A stretch of DNA of 64,000 nucleotides from Celeribacter indicus (GTDB lineage: Bacteria > Pseudomonadota > Alphaproteobacteria > Rhodobacterales > Rhodobacteraceae): assembly GCF_000819565.1 (NCBI RefSeq), contig NZ_CP004393.1:723001-787000 (forward strand), written 5' to 3'. Positions 1 to 9,376 of this stretch are shown one piece after another (the stretch's first letter is position 1; each line of letters opens with the position of its first letter). A program made the translations under genes and the position numbers. A model generated the notes under the pieces. The model did no database searches and was not told the origin of the DNA. It worked only from the letters and a program-made list of their open reading frames with translations.

Positions 1-1071
<1,071 letters not shown>

Positions 1072-1082
<11 letters not shown>

Positions 1083-1269
1083 ACTGAACGGAACCATCGA
1101 GCAGACGGAAGCGGCGACGCTGGCCGATCTCGTGGCGGAGCGGGGGTTCGACGCCGCCTCCGTCGCCACCGCCTTCGAGGGCGTGTTCGTGCCGCGCCCC
1201 GAACGCGAGGCCACGCTGCTCGCCGAGGGGTCGAAGGTCGAGGTGCTTTCCCCGATGCAGGGGGGCTGA
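1072..1269 (+). CDS. thiS: Sulfur carrier protein ThiS
   Basis: A 65-residue ubiquitin-fold protein ending in the required Gly-Gly (PMQGG). The C-terminal glycine is adenylated by ThiF and converted to a thiocarboxylate that donates sulfur to ThiG. The length is normal for the family. The start lies inside the end of thiO, and thiG starts 3 bp after its stop. Confidence 0.93.
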
Positions 1270-1272
1270 GCG

Positions 1273-2031
1273 ATGTTCTATGGCACGGAATTGCGAAGCC
1301 GGCTGATGCTCGGCACCGCGCAATACCCTTCGCCCCGGATCCTGCGCGAGGCCATCGCCGCCTCGGGCGCGGAGGTCATCACGGTCTCGCTGCGCCGCGA
1401 AGGGGAGGGCGGCGGGGCGTTCCGCGACCTCCTGAAGGACAGCGGCTGTCGCCTGCTGCCCAACACCGCCGGATGCCACAGCGTGCGCGAGGCGGTGACC
1501 ACCGCGCAGATGGCGCGCGAGGTGTTCGGCACGAGCTGGATCAAGCTCGAGGTGATCGGCCATGCCGACACGCTGCAACCCGATCCCTTCGCACTGGTGG
1601 AGGCCGCGCGCATCCTCTGTGCCGAGGGGTTCGAGGTCTTCCCCTACACGACCGAGGACCTGATCGTCGGTGAGAAACTGATCGAGGCGGGGTGCCGGGT
1701 TCTGATGCCCTGGGGCGCGCCCATCGGGTCGGGGCAGGGGCTGCGCCATCTCGCGGCGCTGCGCTCCATGCGGGCGCATTTCCCCGATGTGCCGCTGGTG
1801 ATCGACGCCGGCATCGGTGCCCCCTCGCAGGCGGCGCTCGCGATGGAGATGGGCTTCGACGCGGTGCTGCTGAACACCGCCGTGGCGAAGGCGGTCGATC
1901 CCGTCGCCATGGCGCGCGCCTTCGGGCAGGCCGTCGCGGCGGGGCGGGACGCGCATCTCGCCGGGCTGATGCCCGCGCGCGACATGGCGGTCGCCTCCAC
2001 CCCGATCTTCGGCATGGCGGAGCTTCTGTGA
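1273..2031 (+). CDS. thiG: Thiazole synthase ThiG
   Basis: A 252-residue TIM-barrel protein. The strand with the Schiff-base lysine (SWIKLEVIG, about residue 94) and the downstream phosphate-binding segments ([13 protein letters not shown], then [18 protein letters not shown]) are clear family signatures. It condenses deoxyxylulose phosphate, dehydroglycine and ThiS thiocarboxylate into the thiazole phosphate of thiamine. Length is normal. Its TGA overlaps the thiE ATG by one base (TGATG). Confidence 0.95.
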   Translation: MFYGTELRSRLMLGTAQYPSPRILREAIAASGAEVITVSLRREGEGGGAFRDLLKDSGCRLLPNTAGCHSVREAVTTAQMAREVFGTSWIKLEVIGHADTLQPDPFALVEAARILCAEGFEVFPYTTEDLIVGEKLIEAGCRVLMPWGAPIGSGQGLRHLAALRSMRAHFPDVPLVIDAGIGAPSQAALAMEMGFDAVLLNTAVAKAVDPVAMARAFGQAVAAGRDAHLAGLMPARDMAVASTPIFGMAELL

Positions 2032-2636
2032 TGGCGCTCGATCCGTTTTATCTCATCGTCGGCCATGTCGGGCAGCTCGAACGGCTCGTGCCGCTCGGCG
2101 TGCGCCTCGTGCAATTGCGGATCAAGGATCAGCCGGAGGCGGAAGTCGCCCGCCAGATCCGCCGCGCCCGCGATTTCTGCGCCGTGCATCGCGCGCAGCT
2201 CGTGGTGAACGACCACTGGAAGACCGCGCTGGACCTGCGCTGCACGTTCGTCCATCTCGGACAGGAGGACATGGACGAGGCCGATTTCGCCGCCCTGCGC
2301 CGGGCGGGCGTGCGCTATGGCCTTTCGACCCATGACGAGGCGGAACTGGACCGCGCCCTCGCGCTCGATCCCGCCTATGTCGCGCTCGGCCCGGTCTATC
2401 CGACGCTCCTGAAGAAGATGAAATGGGGGCCGCAGGGCCTCGACCGCGTTCGCGCCTGGAAGGAGGCCGCCGGGCAGGTGCCGCTCGTCGGCATCGGCGG
2501 CCTCACGCCGGAGCGCCTGCCGGGCGTGTTCGCGGCCGGCGCCGACAGCGCCGCGGTGGTGACCGATATCCAGCAGGCCGAGGATCCCGAAGTGCGCTGT
2601 GCGGAGTGGATCGCGGCGACGGAGGCCTGGCGATGA
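2031..2636 (+). CDS. thiE: Thiamine-phosphate synthase ThiE
   Basis: A 201-residue TIM barrel of the thiamine monophosphate synthase family. Visible motifs are QLRIKDQ near residue 25, the nucleotide/metal region LVVNDHW, and the phosphate-binding loop VGIGGLTPERL near residue 160. It couples hydroxymethylpyrimidine diphosphate to thiazole phosphate. The ATG at 2031 is chosen because it overlaps the thiG stop; an open frame exists further upstream inside thiG. The stop overlaps the thiF start by 4 bp. Confidence 0.92.
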   Translation: MALDPFYLIVGHVGQLERLVPLGVRLVQLRIKDQPEAEVARQIRRARDFCAVHRAQLVVNDHWKTALDLRCTFVHLGQEDMDEADFAALRRAGVRYGLSTHDEAELDRALALDPAYVALGPVYPTLLKKMKWGPQGLDRVRAWKEAAGQVPLVGIGGLTPERLPGVFAAGADSAAVVTDIQQAEDPEVRCAEWIAATEAWR

Positions 2637-3556
2637 ACGCCCCGGACCGCTACGCCCGCCAGACCGTGCTGCCGGAGATCGGTGCGGAGGGCCAGGCGCG
2701 GCTCGCCGCCGGGCGCGTGCTCGTTGTCGGGGCGGGCGGGCTTGGCGCGCATCTGCTGCCGCTTCTCGCCGGGGCGGGGGTGGGCCATCTGCGCGTGGTC
2801 GATCCCGATGTGGTCGAGGAGTCCAACCTGCACCGCCAGACGCTCTACCGCATGTCCGATCTCGGCCAGCCGAAGGCCGCGGTCGCCGCGGACAGCCTCG
2901 CCGCGCTCAATCCCGAATGCGAGGTCGTGCCGCGCGTCCTCCGGCTCGATCCGCTCTCGGCGCGGGCGGAGGCCGCCGGGATGGACCTGGTGATCGACGC
3001 CGCCGACAGCTTTGCCGTCACCTATGCGCTCTCCGATCTCTGCCATGCGACCGGCACGCCGCTCGTCAGCGCCTCCGTGCTTGCCCGCGCGGGCTATGCC
3101 GGGGGCTTCTGCGGCGGCGCGCCGAGCGTCCGGGCGGTCTTTCCCGACCTGCCGGCGCGGGCGCAGAACTGTGCCACGGGCGGTGTCATGGGGCCGGTGG
3201 TCGCGACATTGGGCGCGCTTCAGGCGCAGATGGCGCTCGCCGTCCTGCTCGGGCATGCACCCTCGCCGCTCGGCCAGATCCTGACGGTGGATCTCGCCTC
3301 CTGGCGGCTCGGCGGGTTCCGCTTCGACACCGCGCCGGAACCGGAGGCTGTGGCGCCGGAGATCCTGTCCCCGGCCCAGATCGGCACCGGCGATCTGGTG
3401 ATCGACCTGCGCGAGGTGCCGGGGCCGGCGCCGCGGCCCGCGTCCGGCCAGCGGGTCGTCTTCGTCTGTTCCACGGGGCTCCGGGCCTGGCGCGCGGCGC
3501 AGGCGCTGCGGGCGCAGGGACATCCGCGCGTGGCCGTCATCGGAGACGGCGGATGA
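2633..3556 (+). CDS. thiF: ThiF/MoeB/HesA adenylyltransferase with rhodanese-like C-terminus
   Basis: A 307-residue protein with an E1-type adenylation domain (residues 1-240; nucleotide loop VVGAGGLGAHLLPLLAGAG, then RQTLYRMSDLG and DAADSF). A short rhodanese-like tail carries a VFVCSTGLRAW loop with a possible active-site cysteine. It activates the ThiS C-terminus as the acyl adenylate. The paired CxxC zinc ligands of MoeB/ThiF relatives are missing: the place of CYRCLFP reads SVRAVFP, and no second pair is seen. The conserved NCATGGVMGP segment is retained. The start overlaps the thiE stop; the operon position supports ThiF over MoeB. Confidence 0.85.
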   Translation: MNAPDRYARQTVLPEIGAEGQARLAAGRVLVVGAGGLGAHLLPLLAGAGVGHLRVVDPDVVEESNLHRQTLYRMSDLGQPKAAVAADSLAALNPECEVVPRVLRLDPLSARAEAAGMDLVIDAADSFAVTYALSDLCHATGTPLVSASVLARAGYAGGFCGGAPSVRAVFPDLPARAQNCATGGVMGPVVATLGALQAQMALAVLLGHAPSPLGQILTVDLASWRLGGFRFDTAPEPEAVAPEILSPAQIGTGDLVIDLREVPGPAPRPASGQRVVFVCSTGLRAWRAAQALRAQGHPRVAVIGDGG

Positions 3557-4329
3557 ACGCTCCGGTCCTCTTCGTCGGCGGGCTGGATTCGAGCGGCGGC
3601 GCCGGGATCCTGCGGGACTGTGCGACGGCGGCGGAGCTCGGCGCGCCCGCGCGGGTCGCCGCCACCGCCGTGACGGCCCAGACGGACCAGGCGGTGAGCG
3701 CGCTGCACCCGGTGCCGTCGGAGACCGTCGTCGCGCAGATCGCCGCCGCCGGGGCGGTCGGCGCGGTGAAGCTCGGGATGCTCGGCGCGGCGGAGATCGT
3801 GGCGGCGGTGGCACGCTCCCTGCCCGAGACGCCGCTCGTGATCGACCCGGTGCTGCGGTCGAGCTCCGGGCGCGATCTTCTCGACCCGGCGGGCCGTGCG
3901 GCGCTGGTCGAGCTGCTCGTGCCGCGCTGCGACCTGCTGACGCCGAACCTGCCGGAACTCGGCGCGCTGGGCCGGCACCTCGGGACCGCCGGGGAGAGCG
4001 CCACGGTGGAGGCGCTGATGCGCCGCGGCTGCCGTGCGGTTCTGGTGAAGGGCGGCCATGCGGCAGGGGGCGCGGTGGTCGAGGACCGGCTCCACCGGCC
4101 CGGTATGCCGGTGCAACGGTTTTGCGCGCCGCGTGTCGATGCGACCCTGCGCGGGACGGGATGTCAGCTCGCCAGCGCCGTCGCCGTGCACCTGTCGCGC
4201 GCGGTTCCGCCGGCCGAGGCGGTGGGGCGGGCGAAGGCACAGATGCAGCGGCGGTTCGAGGCGGCGGCACGTCCCGCCACGTCGCTCAATGCGCCGCGAC
4301 CTCCTTGTCCGCCGGCGGTGTCTTCATGA
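3553..4329 (+). CDS. thiD: Hydroxymethylpyrimidine/phosphomethylpyrimidine kinase ThiD
   Basis: A 258-residue ribokinase-fold protein. The N-terminal GGLDSSGGAGILRD and the motifs VKLGMLG, VIDPVLRSSSG, LTPNLPEL and VLVKGGHA are characteristic of ThiD. The usual C-terminal anion hole GTGC is present (LRGTGCQLASAVAVHL). It phosphorylates hydroxymethylpyrimidine (phosphate). The start overlaps the thiF stop by 4 bp. The last 44 bp overlap the 3' end of the convergent efflux gene, so the last ~14 residues are poorly conserved coding space shared by both strands. Confidence 0.92.
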   Translation: MNAPVLFVGGLDSSGGAGILRDCATAAELGAPARVAATAVTAQTDQAVSALHPVPSETVVAQIAAAGAVGAVKLGMLGAAEIVAAVARSLPETPLVIDPVLRSSSGRDLLDPAGRAALVELLVPRCDLLTPNLPELGALGRHLGTAGESATVEALMRRGCRAVLVKGGHAAGGAVVEDRLHRPGMPVQRFCAPRVDATLRGTGCQLASAVAVHLSRAVPPAEAVGRAKAQMQRRFEAAARPATSLNAPRPPCPPAVSS

Positions 4330-5842
4330 GGAGCGCGGCCGCCGCGAGCAGCGCGAAGAGCATCGCGAGAAGGTAGAACACGTCGGCAAAGGACATGACG
4401 GTGGCCTGCTGCTGCAACCGGCCGGCCATCTGGGCGAGCGCGCCCGCCTGGCCCTCCACCCCCTGCGCCGTCAGGTTCCGCGCCATCATGTCGAGCTGAT
4501 CGACCGCCTCGGGATTGGCCCAGCTCACATGTTCCGCGAGCCGCGCGTAATGCAGGTCCCCGCGGTTGGTGAGCAGCGTGTTGATGATGGCGAGCCCGAC
4601 CGCGCCGCCAAGGTTGCGCATCAGGTTGTAGAGGCCCGATCCGCCCTTCATCTTCTCCGGGGCGAGCGTGCCGAGCGCGAGGTTGTTGATCGGCACCATG
4701 CAGAGCATGAGCGACATGCCGCGCAGCACCTGCGGCCAGAACAGTTCGCGGAAATCCCACTCCGCCGTCATGCCGGTGAGCATCCATGTCGAGGAGGCGA
4801 AGCCCAGAAAGCCGATCAGCAGCATCACCCGCAGGTCGATCTTCGAGGCGAGGATCCCGGCGAGCGGCGCGGAGAAGAACATGGCGAGGCCGGAGACGAA
4901 GACGGTCTCCCCGATCATGAGGCTGTCGTAGCCGCGGATCTGCGCGAGATAGAGCGGATAGAGATAGGTCAGGCCGTAGAGGCCGATCCCCATGACGAAG
5001 GAAAAGAGCGAGCCGACCGCGAAGTTGGAGTTGCCGAAGGCCGACAGGTCCACGATCGGCTCGTCGCGGGTGAAGGCGCGGTAGAAGCTGACGATGCCGC
5101 CGATCACCATCACGACGGCCAGCGCCGCCACGGTTTCATCGGCGAGCCAGTCGTTGCCCGGCCCTTCCTCGAGCACGTATTCGAGCCCGCCGAGGAAGGC
5201 CGCGAGCGCGCCGAGGCCGATCCAGTCGAACCGGTCGAAGAGCTTCCAGTCGGGCTCGTCGAAGTCGATCAGCGCGAAGGCGGCGAGCGTGACGAGGACG
5301 CCGGGCACGACGTTCACGAGGAAGAGCCAGTGCCAGGAAAACGCATGGCTGAGATAGCCGCCGACCGTTGGGCCGATCGTCGGCGCGAGCGTCGCGATGA
5401 GCCCGATGATCGGCGAGACGATGTTGCGCCGTGAGGCGGGGAAGATCGTGTAGGCGGCGGTGAAGACCGAGGGGATCATCCCCCCGCCGATGAATCCCTG
5501 GAGCGCGCGCCACAGGATCATCTCGTTGATCGAGGTGGAGGTGGCGCAGAGGAAGCTCGCGAGGGTGAAGCCGCCCGCGGCGAGGGTGAACAGGATCCGC
5601 GTCGACATCATCCGCGCGAGGAACCCCGACAGCGGGATCATGATGACCTCGGCGATCAGATAGCTGGTCTGGACCCAGCTGATCTCGTCCGGGCTGGCGC
5701 CGAGCCCGGCCTGGATGTCGGTGAGAGAGGCGGAGACGATCTGGATGTCGAGGATCGCCATGAACATGCCGAAGACCATCACGAGGAACGCGACGACGCG
5801 GCGGGGCGTGAGCTGCGGCTCTTCGGCCATGTCTTCGGCCAT
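4286..5842 (-). CDS. emrB: DHA2-family MFS drug exporter, EmrB-like
   Basis: A 518-residue, very hydrophobic protein with about 14 predicted membrane segments. It shows DHA2 signatures: FMAILDIQIVSASL in helix 1, SWVQTSYLIAEVIMIPLSG in the helix 2-3 region and QGFIGGGMIPSVF near residue 115. It would be the inner-membrane pump of a tripartite drug efflux system driven by the proton gradient. It follows emrA by 6 bp on the minus strand and is surely co-transcribed. The symbol is by similarity; substrates cannot be read from sequence. Confidence 0.88.
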   Translation of the reverse strand: MAEDMAEEPQLTPRRVVAFLVMVFGMFMAILDIQIVSASLTDIQAGLGASPDEISWVQTSYLIAEVIMIPLSGFLARMMSTRILFTLAAGGFTLASFLCATSTSINEMILWRALQGFIGGGMIPSVFTAAYTIFPASRRNIVSPIIGLIATLAPTIGPTVGGYLSHAFSWHWLFLVNVVPGVLVTLAAFALIDFDEPDWKLFDRFDWIGLGALAAFLGGLEYVLEEGPGNDWLADETVAALAVVMVIGGIVSFYRAFTRDEPIVDLSAFGNSNFAVGSLFSFVMGIGLYGLTYLYPLYLAQIRGYDSLMIGETVFVSGLAMFFSAPLAGILASKIDLRVMLLIGFLGFASSTWMLTGMTAEWDFRELFWPQVLRGMSLMLCMVPINNLALGTLAPEKMKGGSGLYNLMRNLGGAVGLAIINTLLTNRGDLHYARLAEHVSWANPEAVDQLDMMARNLTAQGVEGQAGALAQMAGRLQQQATVMSFADVFYLLAMLFALLAAAALLMKTPPADKEVAAH

Positions 5843-5848
5843 GACGGG

Positions 5849-7036
5849 TTACTCCGCGGTGGCGGCGATCTGGTGGGCGGGCGCCTCGGTGCCGTGGCCG
5901 GGGGCGGTGCCCGTGCGGCTGTCCACCTCCACGATCACCGAAAGTCCCGCACGGAGCTGGCCCGTTTCGAGGGCGTCCTGGGGCACCTCGATGCGCACCG
6001 GCACGCGCTGGACGATCTTCGTGAAGTTGCCGGTGGCGTTCTCGGCGGGCAGCAGCGAGAAGATCGATCCCGTCGCCGGGGCGGCGGAGGCGACCGTCGC
6101 CTCGAAGTCACGGCCCGGCAGGGCGTCGAAGGACAGGTGCACCTCGGCGCCCGGCCTGACGCCGTCCATCTGCGTCTCCTTGAAATTCGCCTCGATATAG
6201 AGACCGTCGTCCGGCACCAGCGCGGCGAGGCGCGCGCCCGGCTGCACGAGGTCGCCGCGTTCCACCGCGATATTGGCGACGATCCCGTCGGCGGTCGCGC
6301 GCAGCACCGTCTTGTCGAGGTCGCTTTCCGCCTGGCGCACGGCGATGGCGAGCTGGCGCTGCGTGCCCTCGGCTTCGGCCCGCTGGGCCCGCAGCACGGC
6401 GATCTGCGCTTCGGCGCTGGTGATCGCGGCGTCCGCGCTCGCGAGATTGGCGCGCGCGGTGTCATGGGCGGCGGTCGCGGCGTCGAGGGTGCTCTGCGCG
6501 GTCACGTTCCGTTCGGCGAGGTTGCGGGCGCGGTCGAGGCTCGTGCCGGCATTCGTCAGCTGTGCCCTGGCGGCATCGCGCCCGGCTTCGGCCTGCGCCA
6601 CCGCGGCCTGCGCCGCCTCGATCTGGGCGTCGATCCGCACGAGCGTGTCGCCCGCGCTTTCATACCGGCTCCGGGCGGTTTCGAGGGCGAGGCGGTAGTC
6701 GCCGTCGTCGAGCCGCACAAGCACGTCGCCCGCCTGCACATGCTGGTTGGCGGTGATGCCGAGCCCGGTCACATAGCCCTGCACCCGGCTCGAGATCTCG
6801 GTGATGTCCGCCTGCACATAGGCGTCGTCGGTTTCGACCATGAAGCGTCCGGTGGTCCACCAGCCATAGCCGAAGACCGCGCCCGCCAGAACCACGACAA
6901 GTCCGAGCGCGCCCAGGATCGCCTTGCGGCGGCGCTTCGGCACCTGCGGACTGTCCGGCGCCCCGGAGCCGGTCTGCGTCACGGTCTCGGCGGCGACGGG
7001 CTCTGCGTCCTCCGCGCTCTGGCGGTCCTGCTTCAT
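5849..7036 (-). CDS. emrA: HlyD/EmrA-family periplasmic adaptor
   Basis: A 395-residue membrane fusion protein: cytoplasmic tail, one membrane anchor (about residues 38-62, ending in FGYGWW), a biotinyl-lipoyl-like half (VQGYVTGLGITANQHVQAGD), an Ala/Glu/Gln-rich coiled-coil hairpin (about 110-240), then the second lipoyl half (LRATADGIVANIAVERGDLV) and a beta-barrel. It links the EmrB-like pump to an outer membrane channel. It is the first gene of the two-gene minus-strand operon and diverges from a TetR gene, with two palindromic operator candidates in the 185-bp gap. Confidence 0.88.
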   Translation of the reverse strand: MKQDRQSAEDAEPVAAETVTQTGSGAPDSPQVPKRRRKAILGALGLVVVLAGAVFGYGWWTTGRFMVETDDAYVQADITEISSRVQGYVTGLGITANQHVQAGDVLVRLDDGDYRLALETARSRYESAGDTLVRIDAQIEAAQAAVAQAEAGRDAARAQLTNAGTSLDRARNLAERNVTAQSTLDAATAAHDTARANLASADAAITSAEAQIAVLRAQRAEAEGTQRQLAIAVRQAESDLDKTVLRATADGIVANIAVERGDLVQPGARLAALVPDDGLYIEANFKETQMDGVRPGAEVHLSFDALPGRDFEATVASAAPATGSIFSLLPAENATGNFTKIVQRVPVRIEVPQDALETGQLRAGLSVIVEVDSRTGTAPGHGTEAPAHQIAATAE

Positions 7037-7104
7037 GTCGGTTGTCTTTCATGCGTGGGCCCGGCCTTGCGGGCGTGTCCGCGGTTCGGAACGTCCCAAC
7101 TGAA

Positions 7105-7117
7105 CCGAACCGTTCGG
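7105..7117. promoter_or_regulatory. Inverted repeat, probable TetR operator (emrA-proximal)
   Basis: CCGAACCGTTCGG is an inverted repeat of two 6-base arms around one base, 69 bp upstream of emrA. Its half-site (GAACCG/CGGTTC) is shared with the longer palindrome at 7158-7177, so the same regulator probably binds both. Confidence 0.55.
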
Positions 7118-7157
7118 ATCCCTAACTAGGGGGAGGAGGGGCGTTGTTCAAGTCTTT

Positions 7158-7177
7158 ATCGAACCGATCGGTTCGAT
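7158..7177. promoter_or_regulatory. Perfect 20-bp palindrome, probable TetR operator
   Basis: ATCGAACCGATCGGTTCGAT reads identically on both strands. It lies between emrA and the TetR gene, 45 bp before the preferred TetR start. Its size and position fit a TetR dimer-of-dimers operator that controls both divergent genes, including autoregulation. Confidence 0.65.
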
Positions 7178-7221
7178 TAGATATGTGCCGTCGCCAAAGC
7201 CCCATGACAGGAGCGCCCAAT

Positions 7222-7896
7222 ATGACCAACGGACCTCCGCCGAGCACATCCGCAGGCCGCCGCCGCCACGCCGCCGGCGCCGATCCCGACAAGCGCGACC
7301 GGATTCTCGACGGTGCCGCCGAAGTCTTTTTCGAGCGCGGCTTCGACGGGGCGAGCATGAACGACATCTGCCGCGCGGCAGGCGTCTCCAAGGGCACGCT
7401 CTACGTCTATTTCGCGGACAAGGTCGACCTCTTCAGCGCCATCGTCGCGCGCGAGCGGGACCGGCATTTCGCCGGGATGCGCGTGATCCTCGACGGTGAG
7501 GCCCCGATCGGGGAGAAGCTCGCGGGCTTCGCCCGGCACCTCGTCGCGATCCTCTGTTCCGAGCGGGTGTTGAAGGCGCAGCGGATCGTCCTCGGCGCGG
7601 TCGAGAAAATGCCCGAACTCGGTGCCCGGTTCTTCACTGGCGGGGCGACGCAGACGCAGGGCCAGTTGCGCGCCTTCCTCGAGCGGGAGGTGGCGGCGGG
7701 GCGGCTCCGGATCGAGGATCCCGAACTGGCGAGCGCGCAATTCGTCGAACTCGCCACTGCGGGCCTCTGGCGACCGCGCCTGTTCGGCAAGATCCGCGAG
7801 GCGCCGGATCCCGCAGAGCTGGACAGGGTCGTCTCGAGTGCCGTGCACCTGTTCCTCGCCCGCTACGGCACCGGGGAGGACCGCGCGTCCGTCTAG
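7222..7896 (+). CDS. TetR/AcrR-family regulator, probable repressor of the adjacent efflux operon
   Basis: A 224-residue regulator. The HTH lies at about residues 20-65 of this start (RILDGAAEVFFERGFDGASM, then DICRAAGVSKGTLYVYFADK); the remainder is a helical ligand-binding domain. In-frame ATGs also exist at 7144 and 7204; 7222 is preferred because AGGAG lies 8 bases upstream and because the longer starts would run through the 20-bp operator. Divergent placement next to emrAB suggests drug-responsive derepression of the pump. The ligand is unknown. Confidence 0.88.
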   Translation: MTNGPPPSTSAGRRRHAAGADPDKRDRILDGAAEVFFERGFDGASMNDICRAAGVSKGTLYVYFADKVDLFSAIVARERDRHFAGMRVILDGEAPIGEKLAGFARHLVAILCSERVLKAQRIVLGAVEKMPELGARFFTGGATQTQGQLRAFLEREVAAGRLRIEDPELASAQFVELATAGLWRPRLFGKIREAPDPAELDRVVSSAVHLFLARYGTGEDRASV

Positions 7897-7943
7897 CCGC
7901 CCGTCTAGCCCATGACGATCACAGGCGCCCCCACGGGACCGGA

Positions 7944-7986
7944 GGGCGCGGACGGGGCCGTCACGTCTCCGGCGCGCCCCTTTTTT
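7944..7986 (+). terminator. Intrinsic terminator candidate after the TetR gene
   Basis: GGGCGCG (7944-7950) pairs with CGCGCCC (7973-7979) and is followed by a run of six T (7981-7986). The loop is long (22 nt) and may hold a small inner GAC/GTC stem. Confidence 0.6.
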
Positions 7987-8161
7987 GATCCCGGCCCGGA
8001 AATTCCGCATCCCGAATGATCAAACAGGCCGAAGCGGGGCGCTCGCCTCTGGGTTGTCATGCGCAGGAACCGGGCAGGGTCCTATCCTGAACGGCATCCG
8101 CGCGATCCTGCCTGCTGGTCGCCTGGGGAGGAGGGCGCAGGCACAATTTTGAGAGAGTGAT

Positions 8162-9088
8162 ATGATACCGGTACTCAATTGGCAGCTTTTCGTCACCGGC
8201 AAGGATCCGGACGCCTTCACGGCAAGTCTTGGCGCCGCCTGCCGCACCAATGGCATCTTTCTCCTGTCCGATCACGGCATACCGCGCGGGTTGCTCGCAG
8301 AGGTGCGGGAGGCGTCCGACGCCTTCTTCGCCCTGCCCGAGGCGGAGAAGTCGCAGCTCGACATCCGCCGCTCGAAGGCAAATCGCGGTTGGGCGGGGGT
8401 CGGGGTGGAGATCACGCGGGCCCACCTGCGCAAGGAAAGTTTCAGCATGGGGCTCGACCTCACGCCGGAGGATCCGCGGGTGCTGGCGGGGGAGCCGTTC
8501 CGCGCGCCGAACCTCTGGCCCGAGATCGACACGTTCCGCGACGCGATGCGAGACTACTACAAGGAGATGCTGGGCCTTGGGCGGTTCCTGCTGAAGGCGG
8601 TGGAGCGGGATCTCGAGCTTCCCGCGGGGTTTTTCCAGCCGCATTTCTCCGAGCCGATGGCGACGCTGCGCCTGTCGCACTACCACGGCACGCCGCCCGC
8701 CGAGCTTTCGCCCGAGGCGCGGCAGGGGCCGGCGCAGACGGATTACGGCTCGCTCACCGTCGTGCTCACGGATGGTGCGTCCGGGCTTCAGGTCCTGACG
8801 CCGCGCGGGGAGTGGGTCGACCTGCCGGAGATCCCCGGCACGCTCGCGGTGCTCGTGGGGGATTGCCTCATGCGCTGGTCGAACGACCAGTATCGTGCGG
8901 CCGCGCACCGGATCCTGACGCCCGAGACCCCGCGCCGGCTTGCCGCCTTCTACCTCGATCCGAACCCGGACAGCCTGATTGCCCCGCTGCCGCGGATGGG
9001 ACCGCCGAACTACGCGCCCGTCCGCGCCGCCGACTATCTGCGCGCACGGCTCGACGAGACCTATCTGTCCGCCGAGGCCGCGCAATAA
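8162..9088 (+). CDS. 2OG-Fe(II) oxygenase / isopenicillin N synthase-like protein with altered metal site
   Basis: A 308-residue protein of the isopenicillin N synthase-like family: N-terminal DIOX_N region (GIFLLSDHGIP) and a jelly-roll domain with LRLSHYHGTPP and QTDYGSLTVVLTD. Normally the facial triad is His-x-Asp plus a distal His. Here the first ligand is Gln192 (QTD), while Asp194 and His249 (AAAHRILTP) remain. The RxS 2-oxoglutarate motif also reads Arg-Arg-Leu (258-260). Catalysis may therefore be altered or lost. It starts 265 bp after the TetR gene with its own apparent transcription unit. Substrate unknown. Confidence 0.8.
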   Translation: MIPVLNWQLFVTGKDPDAFTASLGAACRTNGIFLLSDHGIPRGLLAEVREASDAFFALPEAEKSQLDIRRSKANRGWAGVGVEITRAHLRKESFSMGLDLTPEDPRVLAGEPFRAPNLWPEIDTFRDAMRDYYKEMLGLGRFLLKAVERDLELPAGFFQPHFSEPMATLRLSHYHGTPPAELSPEARQGPAQTDYGSLTVVLTDGASGLQVLTPRGEWVDLPEIPGTLAVLVGDCLMRWSNDQYRAAAHRILTPETPRRLAAFYLDPNPDSLIAPLPRMGPPNYAPVRAADYLRARLDETYLSAEAAQ

Positions 9089-9130
9089 GCGTGCTGGACA
9101 GGGCGCGCGGGACGGCCTAAGCCTCGGCAC

Positions 9131-9376
9131 ATGACGGACGAGACCCCTTCCTGGGATGCCGAGCTCGACGCGGTCGGGCTGATCTGCCCGCTGCCGGTGC
9201 TGAAGGCGCGCAAGGCGCTTCTCCCGATGGAGCGGGGGGCGGTGCTGTGCCTTGTGGCCTCCGACCCCGCCGCGGTGATCGACGTACCGCATTTCTGTGC
9301 GGAGGCGGGGCATGACTTCCTCGGCGTGGAAGAGACGGCGGAGGGGGTCCGGCGCTATCTTATCCGCCGCGGCTAG
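9131..9376 (+). CDS. TusA/SirA-family sulfurtransferase-like protein
   Basis: An 81-residue protein of the TusA family. The signature is Asp-x-x-Gly-Leu-x-Cys-Pro-x-Pro (DAVGLICPLPVLKARKAL) at about residues 13-30, with the persulfide-forming cysteine. Family members relay sulfur to tRNA thiolation or to molybdenum cofactor and other pathways. The neighbouring mobA and DUF2478 genes suggest a molybdoenzyme link, but that is inference. Its TAG stop is shared base-for-base with the stop of convergent mobA (CTAG at 9373-9376). Confidence 0.85.
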   Translation: MTDETPSWDAELDAVGLICPLPVLKARKALLPMERGAVLCLVASDPAAVIDVPHFCAEAGHDFLGVEETAEGVRRYLIRRG

